A stretch of 64,000 bases of DNA, from the NCBI RefSeq assembly GCF_002964765.1, contig NZ_PQCF01000031.1, positions 347,516 to 411,515 on the forward strand. The letters run 5' to 3'. The notes under the pieces are model-generated. The model was not told where the DNA came from. It ran no database searches and saw nothing but the letters and a program-made list of their open reading frames with translations. Made by a program: the position numbers and the translations under genes. This DNA is from Pseudoalteromonas sp. T1lg88. GTDB taxonomy: Bacteria > Pseudomonadota > Gammaproteobacteria > Enterobacterales > Alteromonadaceae. Below are positions 18,069 to 27,877 of the stretch, piece by piece. Position 1 is the first letter of the stretch. Every line of letters begins with the position of its first letter.

Positions 18069-18916
18069 TACTGAAACCTGGCCTGCGGCGCTAAGCGTCG
18101 CACCATAGCCTCGGTGGTGTCCCGATGTGATTTAAGGCTGTCTCGCTCACAGAGGGACACACTGTCGATGGCGTTAAAATCAATGCCCTGCCCCAAGAGC
18201 GCCACCTGACTAAAGGCCGCCAGCAAGGGATGGAAGCTGGGATTAAAGGCGGCATTTTCAATATAACGGCCATAAAAATGCTGCTCGCCCATGCTTAACA
18301 TCAGCGCCGCCTGGCCACCACTGTAGGGCGCATAACTGAGCTGCAGATGCCGATGCAATTGCTGCTGCAGTGGCTCGACATCATCACATTTACCAAGACC
18401 GCAACAATTGCCTTTTTGCTCAGCCAAGATACGTTCACTCACTCCTAGATCGTTTGGCCCAAACGCCAGAGGTAATAACTCGCTCAGCGTCGCCTCAACC
18501 TCACCAATACTGATTGCAAGTCCAGTATCGGCACAAAACTCCTTGATAAACTGGCGACAATAGCCACAAGGCGTGGCACTGACATACAAGTGCAGAAGCT
18601 CACAGGCGTCATTGAGCCAGGCATTATGCAGCGCGGTTTGCTCCGCATGCACGGCGCTCTCTAGCCCGCAATGGGGCAACTCAACATTGACTCCGGCGGC
18701 GTAGAACTCTTCACCATGACGATTGCGGGCATGCACCAAAGCCGCCACCTGAAACTGGGAAATGGGCGCGACTGCCCAGGGCTGTATCTGGGTTAACAGC
18801 CACTGTGCGGTGTCTTTGTGATTATTTCCCAGCAACTGGCTGAGATTTTCAAATTGCTGTGCGCTAATAATGCCGCGCTGTTGCTTGATACTTTCAAGCA
18901 TGGGGGTTGGACACAC
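18029..18916 (-). CDS. cdd: Cytidine deaminase
   Basis: A 295-residue dimeric-type cytidine deaminase, the length of E. coli Cdd, converting cytidine and deoxycytidine to uridine and deoxyuridine. The catalytic zinc site is present: [11 protein letters not shown] (His and Glu) and [10 protein letters not shown] (two Cys). The second, non-catalytic deaminase-like domain follows, with [13 protein letters not shown]. The GTG at 18916 has AAGGA six bases upstream; an ATG five codons later has none, so GTG is preferred. The product feeds uridine phosphorylase, encoded on the opposite strand. Confidence 0.95.
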   Translation of the reverse strand: MCPTPMLESIKQQRGIISAQQFENLSQLLGNNHKDTAQWLLTQIQPWAVAPISQFQVAALVHARNRHGEEFYAAGVNVELPHCGLESAVHAEQTALHNAWLNDACELLHLYVSATPCGYCRQFIKEFCADTGLAISIGEVEATLSELLPLAFGPNDLGVSERILAEQKGNCCGLGKCDDVEPLQQQLHRHLQLSYAPYSGGQAALMLSMGEQHFYGRYIENAAFNPSFHPLLAAFSQVALLGQGIDFNAIDSVSLCERDSLKSHRDTTEAMVRRLAPQARFQYHCANSSAAAAST

Positions 18917-18958
18917 AAGCTGTCCTTTTGTTTAGCAGTTTATGGCGATAGTAACCTA

Positions 18959-18997
18959 GTGGCGCTAACGCGGCAACCTGGCCCGCATTAGCGCTAC
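18959..18997. terminator. Long hairpin between ppc and cdd
   Basis: GTGGCGCTAACGCGG pairs with CCGCATTAGCGCTAC around a loop of about 9 bases, 14 of 15 positions pairing on the plus strand. It follows the ppc stop on the minus strand but lacks a T run there, so it may stabilise or attenuate rather than terminate. Confidence 0.4.
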
Positions 18998-19008
18998 TTT
19001 ACACTAAC

Positions 19009-21633
19009 TTAGCCGGTATTACGCATCCCGGCGGCGATACCGGCCATGGTGATCATCAAAGCATTGTCCAAGGCCACCGAGCCACCGGCGCGCACCCGCT
19101 TCAATAGCTCAACCTGAAGCACATTTAAGGGGTCGGTATAGGGGTTTCGCAGGGCAATGGACTCGCGGATCCAGGGCTGATGACCGAGCAAGGTATGCTC
19201 AGGGCTCAACTCCTTGATAAGCGCCGTGGCCTGTGCCAGTTCACTGCGCAGTTGCTCACCCAAGGGTTGCAGATGCGACGCCACCAGGCGTTGGTCATAA
19301 TAGGCGCTAAGCCAGCTGTCGGCTTTACAAAACACCATTTCCAGCATTTCCAAACGGGTGCGGAAAAAGGGCCATTGCTGGCTCATCAAGGCCAGGTGTT
19401 GCTCACCAAATTCCTCTATGGCTGCCGCCAATCCCTGATAAGCACCCAACCAGGCCGGCAGCATTAACCGGTTTTGCGACCAAGCAAATATCCAAGGGAT
19501 CGCTCTTAGGCTTTCTACGCCACCGTCCGGATTACGTTTTGCCGGTCGTGAACCTAGGGGCAGTTTACCCAGCTCCTGCTCAGGTGTGGCGCTGCGGAAA
19601 TAAGGAACGAAATCCTTATTGCCACGCACTATGGCGCGATAATGTTCACAGGACTTCTCACTTATTACCGCCATGACCTCGCGCCACTGCGGCTCGGGTT
19701 GCGGCGGAGGCAATAGATTGCCCTCAAGCACGGCGCCCACATACAGGTGCAGGCTTTGCTTGGCGACACTGGCAAGACCGTATTTAAAACGGATCATTTC
19801 CCCCTGCTCGGTCACCCGCAGGCCGTTTTTCAAGCTGCCCGGCGGTTGCGAGCGCAGGGCTTGAGCCGCCGGTGCGCCGCCACGGCCCACTGTGCCGCCA
19901 CGGCCATGAAAGAGTACCAGCTCAATATCACAGTCATCGCTTAGGGTAACCAGGGATTCCATGGCGCTGTACTGGGCCCAGCCTGCAGCCATCATGCCGG
20001 CGTCCTTGGCCGAGTCGGAGTAGCCTATCATCACGTATTGCTGCTCACCCATCACGGCGCGGTAAACCTCATTATCATACAGAGTGCGCATCACCTCGGG
20101 GGCGCGATTAAGGTCGTCCAAAGTTTCAAACAGAGGCGCCACCGGCATATTGAACGCACAGCCAGCCTCTTTTAACAGCAACTTCACCGCCAGCACATCG
20201 GAAGCCTGACGGGCCATGGAAATAATATAGATGCCAAAGTTGTCGGCGTGGTTGTCGGCAATCACCTTGAAGGTATCGAGCACTTCTTGGGTTTGCTCGG
20301 ACGGCTGCCAATGGCGGGGCAACAAAGGTCGCGGATTGGCCAACTCTTTGGCTAAAAACGCCAGCTTGGTCTGCTCATCCCAGGCACAGTAATCGCCCAA
20401 ATTCAGATATTGGCTGATCTCCGCCAGTACCTGGGCATGTTTGTCACTGTCTTGGCGAATATCGAGCTGGCTCAGCTGCAGGCCAAAGCAGCGACAGCGC
20501 ACTAGAGTGTCTTGCAGCAGACCATCGGCTATGACCGCCATCTTATTGCTGCATAAAGAGCGATAACACATTTGCAGCACATTGATGATTTGCTTGATGT
20601 CGGTAATACGGTTTTCACCCCGGCTTGGCTGACCGGTAATTTTTGCTTCCAGATATTTATGGGTCTGCTGTAAGTCGCTGCGCAGCGCTTTGAGCACCTG
20701 ACGATAAGGCTCATGGCTTGGGCCACTGAGCGCCAATAGCTCGTCACTTGCCTGATGCATGGAAAGCTCATTGATAAGCTGATTCAAATCGCGAATATAC
20801 AAGTCCAGGGCCATCCAGCGGCCATGTTCGAGCACGCTTTGGGTAACCTCGGCGGTAACATAAGGGTTGCCGTCCCGGTCGCCGCCCATCCAGGAAGTAA
20901 AACGCACCGGCCGGGCACTGGGTGCCAGGCTCATATTTAACTCCTGCTGCAACAGGGTATCGAGCTCACGCACATATTCGGGCACCGCTTGCCACAGACT
21001 GTTTTCTATCACAGCAAAGCCCCATTTGGCCTCATCCAGGGGGGTTGGCCGGCTGTGCCGTATTTCATCCGTATGCCAGGCCTGGGCGATAAGCTGGCGC
21101 ATACGCGCAAGCAACTGGGTGCGTTCGGTCGGCAAGAGTTTGTCGAGTTCAAGCTTATCGAGGCAATCACTTAGTTGCACATGCTTGTTGATTAATGTGC
21201 GTCGAGTCACCTCGGTGGGGTGCGCCGTCAATACCAGGTTAATATCGAGTTTGGCCAGCACCTGCGCTATTTGCTCACTGCCGATATTACTCTGCTTCAG
21301 GCGCTTTAGGGTCTGTTTGAGAGGGTCGAGCTGGCAAAAACCTGTATCCGCATGACGCGAAACCGTGTGGTACTGCTCCGCCACATTGGCCAGATTTAAA
21401 AACTGGTTAAAGGCGCGCACCACCAGCAGGAGCTCATCGTCGCTAAGGCGATGCAACTCGTTCAGCAGCTGCTCCCGGGCTTGCTCGTCACCAGTACGTG
21501 AACTCTTGGCCAGTTGACGAATGGCTTCAACCTTTTCTAAAGCTGGCGCACCTAAGGCCTGCTCTATGGTGTGTCCCAGTATTTGCCCTAACAAACTCAC
21601 ATTGCTGCGCAGTGCGCTGTATTGGTCGCTCAT
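19009..21633 (-). CDS. ppc: Phosphoenolpyruvate carboxylase
   Basis: An 874-residue enzyme that makes oxaloacetate from phosphoenolpyruvate and bicarbonate, refilling the citric acid cycle. Motifs in order: [15 protein letters not shown] (catalytic His), [44 protein letters not shown] (glycine loop), [13 protein letters not shown] and the conserved C-terminus ending MRNTG. I start at the ATG at 21631-21633 because it has GAGAAAGGA upstream and gives the family N-terminus [12 protein letters not shown]; a longer frame adds 15 residues without support. It is a single gene with its own upstream region. Confidence 0.97.
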   Translation of the reverse strand: MSDQYSALRSNVSLLGQILGHTIEQALGAPALEKVEAIRQLAKSSRTGDEQAREQLLNELHRLSDDELLLVVRAFNQFLNLANVAEQYHTVSRHADTGFCQLDPLKQTLKRLKQSNIGSEQIAQVLAKLDINLVLTAHPTEVTRRTLINKHVQLSDCLDKLELDKLLPTERTQLLARMRQLIAQAWHTDEIRHSRPTPLDEAKWGFAVIENSLWQAVPEYVRELDTLLQQELNMSLAPSARPVRFTSWMGGDRDGNPYVTAEVTQSVLEHGRWMALDLYIRDLNQLINELSMHQASDELLALSGPSHEPYRQVLKALRSDLQQTHKYLEAKITGQPSRGENRITDIKQIINVLQMCYRSLCSNKMAVIADGLLQDTLVRCRCFGLQLSQLDIRQDSDKHAQVLAEISQYLNLGDYCAWDEQTKLAFLAKELANPRPLLPRHWQPSEQTQEVLDTFKVIADNHADNFGIYIISMARQASDVLAVKLLLKEAGCAFNMPVAPLFETLDDLNRAPEVMRTLYDNEVYRAVMGEQQYVMIGYSDSAKDAGMMAAGWAQYSAMESLVTLSDDCDIELVLFHGRGGTVGRGGAPAAQALRSQPPGSLKNGLRVTEQGEMIRFKYGLASVAKQSLHLYVGAVLEGNLLPPPQPEPQWREVMAVISEKSCEHYRAIVRGNKDFVPYFRSATPEQELGKLPLGSRPAKRNPDGGVESLRAIPWIFAWSQNRLMLPAWLGAYQGLAAAIEEFGEQHLALMSQQWPFFRTRLEMLEMVFCKADSWLSAYYDQRLVASHLQPLGEQLRSELAQATALIKELSPEHTLLGHQPWIRESIALRNPYTDPLNVLQVELLKRVRAGGSVALDNALMITMAGIAAGMRNTG

Positions 21634-21923
21634 TCCTTTCTCCATATCCGGTGTGCAGAATTTAACTTGTTGTAGCATGGAATTGGGTCAAAATTAAAGG
21701 CTTGCGTCTTAGGCCGAGGGGATGAATAGACCGGAGCTTCGCCTTGAGCATAAAGCGGACATATAGCCTGCAATCAAAAGTAACAATTTTGTATCCTACT
21801 GCTAGGTCTTAGATATAACTAAAAAACTTCTAACTCTCTTTGGTTATTTCTCGATAGACTTTGGATAATAATGGATAACAAGGCTAGAATCAGATAGATA
21901 GCAGCCATTCTCGGAGACACACT

Positions 21924-22649
21924 ATGTTGCGATTTACCTTATACACTGTGAGTCTGTGCACTGCACTCGTGCTCACCCCTCCTGCCCAAGCTGGTTTAGA
22001 AGAAGGAATTGCTGCCGCCAATGTGGGTGATTTTGAAACCGCCATCAGCGAATTTCAATATCTTGCCGACAAGGGCTTTGCGCCAGGGATTTATGAACTT
22101 GCTCAGCTGTATGAAAATGGTTATGGCGTCGCCAAAAATCAATACAAAGCAGCGCAACTCTACCAACAAGCTGTAGACAAAGAATACGCCGATGCCATGT
22201 TTTCACTCGCCGTGATGTATCAAGAAGGCCGAGGCGTGAAAGTGGACTCACAACGTGCTGTACAACTTTTTATCGGTGCCGCTAAAAAGGGTGTAGCCGC
22301 CGCCCAGTTTAACCTCGGCGTTATGTACACCAATGGCGAAGGTGTACTCAAAGACTACCCTACAGCGGTAGACTGGTATCAACAAGCCGCAGCGCAGAAT
22401 TACACTTTAGCCCAATTTAACTTGGCGCTGATGTATTACGAAGGCCTAGGCGTACCAAAAAGCATCGAAAAATCATACATCTGGAACAGTATTGCCGAGT
22501 TCAACGGCAATATGGATGCCAGCACCAGCCGCAAGCTCGATGAGCGTAGACTACAACCGGATGCCATAGAGCGCGCGAAAAGAACCGCCAATGATATGTA
22601 TGAAAGGATCCTCGCCGGACGTTACGTAGGTGAAGGCCGACGCCTTTAA
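21924..22649 (+). CDS. Exported Sel1-repeat protein
   Basis: A 241-residue protein with a signal peptide (about 24 residues, ending in QAG) and four Sel1-like repeats of about 36 residues between residues 50 and 195. Each has the pattern A-x-x-x-L-A-x-x-Y-x-x-G-x-G-V (LAQLYENGYGV, LAVMYQEGRGV, LGVMYTNGEGV, LALMYYEGLGV). Such alpha-solenoids mediate protein-protein contacts, here in the periplasm. Function cannot be narrowed. A GGAG ribosome site precedes the ATG. A hairpin follows the stop codon. Confidence 0.85.
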   Translation: MLRFTLYTVSLCTALVLTPPAQAGLEEGIAAANVGDFETAISEFQYLADKGFAPGIYELAQLYENGYGVAKNQYKAAQLYQQAVDKEYADAMFSLAVMYQEGRGVKVDSQRAVQLFIGAAKKGVAAAQFNLGVMYTNGEGVLKDYPTAVDWYQQAAAQNYTLAQFNLALMYYEGLGVPKSIEKSYIWNSIAEFNGNMDASTSRKLDERRLQPDAIERAKRTANDMYERILAGRYVGEGRRL

Positions 22650-22655
22650 AGACAA

Positions 22656-22696
22656 GCTAAACGGGCTTTGTTTTTCAACAGCAAAGCCCGGTTAGC
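22656..22696. terminator. Hairpin downstream of the Sel1 gene (no T run)
   Basis: GCTAA-A-CGGGCTTTG pairs with CAAAGCCCG-G-TTAGC, 14 pairs with one mismatch, around an 11-base loop. It sits 7 bases after the stop codon, where a terminator is expected, but without a following T run. Confidence 0.5.
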
Positions 22697-22887
22697 GGCG
22701 GCATTCCCTGGAGTATCCAGCTAATATTGAGCCCATAAGGATTTATATACGAGGCAAGGTGTGAGTTACCACCTACTGTGTTTTCATTGACTAACCCAAG
22801 GGAATAAACAAGATTAATGGACGCTCGCTCTTATATTTTTCTCCGCTGTGTTCGGTATATGGCGAAGATGCTCACAATACCACCTCA

Positions 22888-23619
22888 GTGGACAAGGGCA
22901 TGCAACTGAACAGCTTTGCACAAAGCCATCGCGGCGTTATTCGCAGCAAAAATGAAGACGCCTTATTGGCACTTCCCGATCAAGGAGTCTGGGTGGTTGC
23001 CGATGGCATGGGTGCGCACAGCGGGGGCGAATACGCCAGTGCGCAGGTGATTGAAGTCGTCAAACAGCAGCTGCTTAAGCGCCCTCACAACACTCCCCTC
23101 TACCTCACCCTGGTCAGCGCTTTTGAAGACGCCAATAGACAAGTTTTCGACTACTCACAGCTGTATATGCAGGGAAAAACCATGGGTTCAACGGCGGTCG
23201 CCCTGGTCCTGGATGGCCCTGATTTCTATTTTATCTGGGTCGGCGACAGCCGAGGTTACCTATTTAGAAACAATCAACTGGAGCAACAGACCCGGGATCA
23301 TAGCCGGATCAACCTGTTGCTTGATACCGGAGTGATCACCTCGGCGCAAGCTGCCAGCCACCCGCTGCAACATGAGGTTGTGCGGGCCCTAGGCGTCAAA
23401 CGCCAAGTTCAGGTAGAAGTGATGCATGGTAAAAGGCACAAGCAGGATATCTTTTTATTATGCAGTGACGGCTTAACGGACAAGCTATCCGACTTTGAAA
23501 TAGAAGTGTCACTAAACGCCACTAATATACACAGTGCCGGCAAGGCCTTGATGCACTCGGCGCTCTCTCACGGCGCCGGCGACAACGTCACCTGTATACT
23601 CGTTAAGCAGGGCGAGTAA
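22888..23619 (+). CDS. PP2C-family protein serine/threonine phosphatase
   Basis: A 243-residue phosphatase of the PPM/PP2C type. All metal-binding Asp motifs are visible: SKNEDALL, VVADGMGAHSGGEYAS, MGSTAVALVL, WVGDSRGYLFR, LCSDGLTDKL and GAGDNVTCILV. It removes phosphate from Ser/Thr, opposing a Hanks-type kinase. No kinase, FHA or type VI secretion gene is adjacent, so the partner must be elsewhere. Translation may start at the GTG at 22888 or, four codons later, the ATG at 22900; neither ribosome site is convincing. The next gene encodes a coiled-coil protein, 181 bases downstream. Confidence 0.88.
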   Translation: MDKGMQLNSFAQSHRGVIRSKNEDALLALPDQGVWVVADGMGAHSGGEYASAQVIEVVKQQLLKRPHNTPLYLTLVSAFEDANRQVFDYSQLYMQGKTMGSTAVALVLDGPDFYFIWVGDSRGYLFRNNQLEQQTRDHSRINLLLDTGVITSAQAASHPLQHEVVRALGVKRQVQVEVMHGKRHKQDIFLLCSDGLTDKLSDFEIEVSLNATNIHSAGKALMHSALSHGAGDNVTCILVKQGE

Positions 23620-23800
23620 AACCTGCCAACCTTTTCCTTACCAGCGACGGCGATTTTTGCCCCAGCCCTTGCGCTAGATCAAAGTTCGGTACAACTGCAC
23701 CATCAATAGCCATGCCATACTGATTTAGATCAATAAGTTGCGCTCATTATCCTTGTTAAAATTTAACCAATCCAAATTATCACGTAAACAAGGATAGATC

Positions 23801-24421
23801 ATGGCGCACTCTGACTTACATCCTCATATGGAGGCGGCTATGCAGCCCAATGTCACTCACATTAACAAATCCTCCGGGGAGCCCTCGGTGCAAGAGCAGG
23901 TGCACCTGTATAAACAATTGTTGCTAGAAAAAGAGCGACAGATAAGACACTTGCAAGAAGCGCAAGCACCGCTACTGGCACAAATCAATCAGGCAGACGA
24001 GCTCAATAAAAAAGCCTTGGCCCATATGGATAAAATGGCCGAACAGATGCAGCAGGTGCAGATCCAGGCCAAACGCGATGTGCAGATAGAGCTGGCCGAT
24101 CTGGAGCAAAAGTTAGAAGAAGCCAATACCAGCGGGCATGTAATGAAGCATCATTGCCGCGATCTTCAGGAGCGCAACAAGGAGCTGCATGAACTGCTTA
24201 AATCATCAACACAACAGGTAGAAGAGCTGCAACGACGTTTGCAAGGGCAGAGCCAGGACATCAACAGCATTCGCGAAGAAAAGGTAAAACTGAGCATGCA
24301 GGTGATCACCCAGGGCGAACAGCTCAAGCGCTGCGAAAAACAACTTAGCGATGCTCTGCACGGCTATTACAGTGGCGTTATGAATAAAAACAAAAAAGTG
24401 AGCAAAAACCTGCCACGCTAA
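23801..24421 (+). CDS. Cytoplasmic coiled-coil protein of unknown function
   Basis: I do not recognise this 206-residue protein. Residues 30-185 are an almost unbroken heptad coiled coil rich in Gln, Glu, Lys and Leu, with LYKQLLLEKERQIRHLQEAQ as the first part; a short basic tail follows. There is no signal peptide or membrane segment. It has a good ribosome site (AAGGA) and its own terminator. It follows the PP2C gene in the same direction, so a functional link is possible but unproven. Confidence 0.7.
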   Translation: MAHSDLHPHMEAAMQPNVTHINKSSGEPSVQEQVHLYKQLLLEKERQIRHLQEAQAPLLAQINQADELNKKALAHMDKMAEQMQQVQIQAKRDVQIELADLEQKLEEANTSGHVMKHHCRDLQERNKELHELLKSSTQQVEELQRRLQGQSQDINSIREEKVKLSMQVITQGEQLKRCEKQLSDALHGYYSGVMNKNKKVSKNLPR

Positions 24422-24446
24422 TTTTCACTCTTATGCGCCAAAACAC

Positions 24447-24471
24447 AGCGGGCTAATTAGCCCGCTTTTTT
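24447..24471 (+). terminator. Rho-independent terminator after the coiled-coil gene
   Basis: AGCGGGCT pairs with AGCCCGCT around AATT and is followed by a T run. The flanking ACAC and GTGT can extend the stem. Confidence 0.88.
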
Positions 24472-24487
24472 GTGTTATTTAGGTTAG

Positions 24488-24757
24488 TTAAGAAGCCGGT
24501 AGCGATTTTAGCTCGCGACGCGCCATCACGTGCTTATAAATACCGATAAGAGAGGCGGCTATCCAGAATATCTCGATAACAAAACTGGCAAGGTTAAAAT
24601 TGTAACAGAGACTTACTAACAACAAGATGGCACCGCTTAGGTTCATCAGGTTATAGCCCAGACCCGAGGCAGGTAACTTCTCTAGCTGTAATAAGAAAAA
24701 CGCGCCCACCACTAAAAAGGTGCCGCTCATGCCAATAACATCAAATAATAGGTCCAT
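24488..24757 (-). CDS. Small CBU_0592-like membrane protein
   Basis: An 89-residue protein with three predicted membrane helices: VIGMSGTFLVVGAFFLLQL, an NLMNLSGAILLLVSLCYNF segment and FVIEIFWIAASLIGIY. The combination of Asn-Leu-x-Gly, SLxYNFNLASFVIEIFW and a terminal Gly-Ile-Tyr matches the CBU_0592-like family of small inner-membrane proteins of unknown role. GGAG precedes the ATG. It converges with the coiled-coil gene. Confidence 0.7.
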   Translation of the reverse strand: MDLLFDVIGMSGTFLVVGAFFLLQLEKLPASGLGYNLMNLSGAILLLVSLCYNFNLASFVIEIFWIAASLIGIYKHVMARRELKSLPAS

Positions 24758-24831
24758 TACCTAGCTCCACAAAACAAACCTCTTCAGCCTACCAAGGCCA
24801 GGCTGGACACCTAAGGACAAATGCCCTGCTG

Positions 24832-24902
24832 ATACCAACTCACTTAAATAGCTAATCATTCTAGCGGGCTAAATACCATGCTAACCGCGTTGGAATTGGT
24901 AT
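24832..24902. repeat. MITE-like element, copy D (71 bp, shortened)
   Basis: Begins ATACCAACTCACTTAAATAG and ends GGAATTGGTAT, so its ends are inverted repeats. The inner part TAGCTAATCATTCTAG is shared with the copies at 49168-49242 and, reversed, at 50732-50892. It is an internally deleted member of that family. It ends on the stop codon of the Zn-ribbon gene. Confidence 0.7.
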
Positions 24903-25153
24903 TATTTCATATACACCTTTTGGCCGATTATTTTTAATGCCGGCGTGCCGCGGATCAGGGTTTGTCGGGCAAACACCTGCTGACACCCCGGGCAGGTTGC
25001 CACCTCTTCGGTGTAGTCCTCGCTGATACGCTCAATAAAACACTTTACCAACGCCCCCTTGCCACCTTTTCGATACTTATACAGTTGGGTGCGACATTTA
25101 CTGCAAAAGATATCCACGGTGCGAACCGGTCCCTTTTTATTCGGCTTGGCCAT
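24902..25153 (-). CDS. Small zinc-ribbon protein
   Basis: An 83-residue basic protein with two Cys pairs, FCSKCRTQLYKYRKGG and VATCPGCQQVF, spaced like a treble-clef or zinc-ribbon fold. The family looks conserved but I know no assigned function; nucleic-acid or protein binding is a guess. A GGGGGAAG ribosome site precedes the ATG. The stop codon lies at the end of a MITE-like repeat, so the element inserted immediately downstream or supplied the stop. Confidence 0.7.
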   Translation of the reverse strand: MAKPNKKGPVRTVDIFCSKCRTQLYKYRKGGKGALVKCFIERISEDYTEEVATCPGCQQVFARQTLIRGTPALKIIGQKVYMK

Positions 25154-25246
25154 GCTTCCCCCATTATTGATGAGCAGTTAGCTTAACATTTTAACGGCGC
25201 GATGAGCCATTGGCGCGCCATCAAACGATCGGGAGCAATGAAGCCC

Positions 25247-26290
25247 TTACCATAAAGCATAATGATCTTCAGTTAAGCCAAGGACATTATCGAGGCGATG
25301 CAGCTGACTTTTGGCATCTTCAATCTGGCCATTGAAATGACCGATATACTGGCGGAAGTTACTCTTTAACAGCCCCAGGTTCAGGCGCTCCTGACGCTTG
25401 TTTAAGGGGCTGAAGGTCAGCGAGACCTTGCCATCTTGAGAGCTTATCTGCCAGTCCGGCTCACAGGCGCTGCGAGTAAAATCAAAATGCACCGGGCCAA
25501 GCAGATGGCTCTCACCATCGCGCCAAAACACATTTTCGTTATAACCTGTCTCATTGACTCCGGCGGCCAGGTTGAGGCCGAACAATGACCCACCAATACG
25601 GCCATTGATACTGGCCCAGCGCCAACTGGTTTCCCGGCGCATAAAGCCGGCGGAAAAATCATACCCCGCTAGGGCATGCTCCAAATCTTGAGCTTCTTGA
25701 TTGATCACCAGCGAGCCCTGCACCCCCAAGGCGTTGTGTTTCTGGGTGTAGGTCCAGCCGCTGTAGCCGGTGGGATTGCACAGGGCCATGGGCAGGCTCG
25801 CCGTTGGCGGGATCAGGGTAAAATCGGCGCTAATCTGCTTGGTAGCAATACGCAACTGCCACACGCCGGCGTTGATCTCCATGCTTATCTTGCCTCCCGC
25901 ACCACCCAAGCTGGAGCATCCCTCCCAAGGCGAAGGAGCCATGGTGCAGCCCAATGACAGGGGCTTAAGCCAGCTCGTTTCCACCAGCTTATTGGCTTCA
26001 ATATCATAGAGATAGCAAAAGCCTGAGGCGGCATAACGAATATCGGCAATGGCCACGCCAATTAAAAATCTGGGAGTGATCACAGAGACAAACTGAAACT
26101 GCTTAAAGTGAAAATGCTTTGCCAATCGCCCGGCGGGCTTATCCATGGCATTGGTGTAGTTAAAGTGCTCGAGTCCAAAGGATTGAATCGGGCCATTGAG
26201 GTGACCAAAGTGCACTTTGCCCGACTCGCTCACCAGGGTATCAAGGCCTGTTTCAGTGCCTAGGGCTATGGGGAGAATATCCATCTTCAT
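25247..26290 (-). CDS. DUF2804-family protein
   Basis: A 347-residue soluble protein with the DUF2804 signature: beta-rich, with DYGFSAGF-like GYDFSAGFMRRETSWRWAS, preceded by FHFKQFQFVSVITPRFLIGVAIADIRYAA. The fold is probably related to two-domain beta barrels; no activity is established. The second ATG (26284) has AAGG a few bases upstream and may be the true start, removing two residues. It is a single gene without close partners. Confidence 0.85.
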   Translation of the reverse strand: MKMDILPIALGTETGLDTLVSESGKVHFGHLNGPIQSFGLEHFNYTNAMDKPAGRLAKHFHFKQFQFVSVITPRFLIGVAIADIRYAASGFCYLYDIEANKLVETSWLKPLSLGCTMAPSPWEGCSSLGGAGGKISMEINAGVWQLRIATKQISADFTLIPPTASLPMALCNPTGYSGWTYTQKHNALGVQGSLVINQEAQDLEHALAGYDFSAGFMRRETSWRWASINGRIGGSLFGLNLAAGVNETGYNENVFWRDGESHLLGPVHFDFTRSACEPDWQISSQDGKVSLTFSPLNKRQERLNLGLLKSNFRQYIGHFNGQIEDAKSQLHRLDNVLGLTEDHYALW

Positions 26291-26423
26291 CCTTTATTTT
26301 TCTTATTTTTGCACCGCCTTGGCTGAATCCTGTGGGGGCGGCACTGGAGTATTAACTCTAACCCCTTGAGAGCCAAGTTAAAACCTCAATATGCTCGGGC
26401 ACAATCTGCAGCGCCCGATCAGG

Positions 26424-26828
26424 CTAGTGCCATAACCCGAGGATCAGGCCAATCAAGGTAAATTGCAGAGTATGATAACCGCCGTTGACCAAAAACAGTT
26501 TCAGCGGTCTTTGCTCGAATAAATAACTAATGCCAAAAGAGGTTGCCACCCAGCATAAACCGGCGGCAAAACCGGCACCAACGGCAAAGCCGAGATCGGG
26601 TTTGGGGCCTAGAAATAACGCAAACACAAAGGCCGCGACCAAGGAGAGGATAAAAGCCAGGGAGAACACCTTGCCCATGGAAGCCTGAGCCAAGTCCACA
26701 TCGGTTAAGCCACAACCATCGAGCCAGGCGGATTTAAACATGAGCGGCGAATACCATAGCCCGCCAAGGATAAAGGTGGCTAAGGCCGCCAACAGCACCG
26801 CAAAAAAGTTAAACTCTGCAAAATTCAT
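26424..26828 (-). CDS. DUF1761-family membrane protein
   Basis: A 134-residue protein with four hydrophobic helices and the family motif GGLWYSPLMFKSAW near the N-terminus, then VAAFVFALFLG, an FAAGLCWVATSFGISYLFE helix and a final LILGLWH. DUF1761 proteins are small inner-membrane proteins of unknown role. I use the ATG at 26826-26828; an upstream GTG at 26840 would add four residues. Confidence 0.82.
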   Translation of the reverse strand: MNFAEFNFFAVLLAALATFILGGLWYSPLMFKSAWLDGCGLTDVDLAQASMGKVFSLAFILSLVAAFVFALFLGPKPDLGFAVGAGFAAGLCWVATSFGISYLFEQRPLKLFLVNGGYHTLQFTLIGLILGLWH

Positions 26829-27086
26829 AATCAAGCTCACGACAGTGTTTGCTTAAGCGTAGCCTGCGATCCCCATAGCGGCAAAATTGTGCTCCAGAGC
26901 GGGACTGCGAGATTATCTTGCCGAATCGAAATTAAGCAAGAGCCATTATTCTAGCTCACTGAAATTGTTTAATAAATTCACAAAACTAATAACCAAGGCG
27001 CTTTCCCGAGAGCAAGTAGTAACCCCGAATTTGCAGACTTTAGTAAAAGAAAATAACCAAACCCAATACGTTGAAAGCTCGGGCCA

Positions 27087-27491
27087 TTATTCCATGGTGA
27101 AGGCCTCGCAGGGGGTACTTTGGTGATAAACCACCCGCCAGTGTTGCTCCGCATCCAAACGCCACAAGGACATACGCGAAGAAAAATGCCACTGGCCGCC
27201 TCGAATACGCCGCAAGGCACTGCGATAATAAAGCTGCACCACGGTATCGCTGAGCATACGACCGACAAAATCCTGATTATGAAAAAGCGGCTTGCGGCTT
27301 TTCGACTGCTCTTTAGGCAGACGTTCCAGCACATTGGTCTTATTAAAACGTTTTCCGTCCGAGGACACCTCAATAAAGTCATCGTCAATCAAGGCATTGA
27401 GACGCGCCGCATCGGCACGCACATCGTCACGCATCAAGGAGCGTTCAAGCTCGATCAGTTGCTCAAATAACTGCGCTTTAATCTTGTTCAT
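27087..27491 (-). CDS. DUF4440 (NTF2/SnoaL-like) protein
   Basis: A 134-residue protein with the NTF2-like cone fold pattern: an N-terminal helix LFEQLIELERSLMR, LNALIDDDFIEVSSDGKRFNK, a mid strand pair and a C-terminal MSLWRLDAEQHWRVVYHQSTP. This matches DUF4440 proteins, which often act as small binding or stress proteins but mostly lack a defined substrate. No gene is coupled to it. Confidence 0.8.
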   Translation of the reverse strand: MNKIKAQLFEQLIELERSLMRDDVRADAARLNALIDDDFIEVSSDGKRFNKTNVLERLPKEQSKSRKPLFHNQDFVGRMLSDTVVQLYYRSALRRIRGGQWHFSSRMSLWRLDAEQHWRVVYHQSTPCEAFTME

Positions 27492-27877
27492 AGTGGCGTA
27501 TAAATTTTCCTGCGTGCATCATCAAACGAACCGGCGTTAACTGGCCGAAATTAACTGTTCGGTATCGTTCAGCGGCGATTTATCTAAAGCGATTACATCA
27601 GCGTAGTAGCCAAGCGGCCAATTTGCCAACTTCATGTACCATATTCAATACCTTAGGTGCTATTAGGTGCTATAAAAAGACTGACTGATTTACTTCATCA
27701 CTGGCTTGCACTTTCAGTAACTGTCATACGCAGCATACAGAGAACAAAGCATACTTCTGTGCAAGACATAGGTAAGGCTCGACCAAGCAGGCTCATTTTG
27801 GTATAAAGCAGCAACATACTAAAGACATCGGGCCAGTTGAATTAGGCGGTCGCCGATGCAATGACACAGGATTTTAT
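27492..27877. other. Intergenic region upstream of the FabH-like gene
   Basis: No gene is supported in these 386 bases. They hold a perfect tandem pair of the 10-mer TTAGGTGCTA at 27653-27672 and, close to the next gene, a ribosome site (CAGGA) for the ATG at 27878. I found no clear promoter or hairpin. Confidence 0.6.

Noticed and set aside
26887..27126. 79-residue plus-strand protein
   Set aside because: Overlaps the end of the DUF4440 gene, composition is unlike nearby proteins and no motif is visible.
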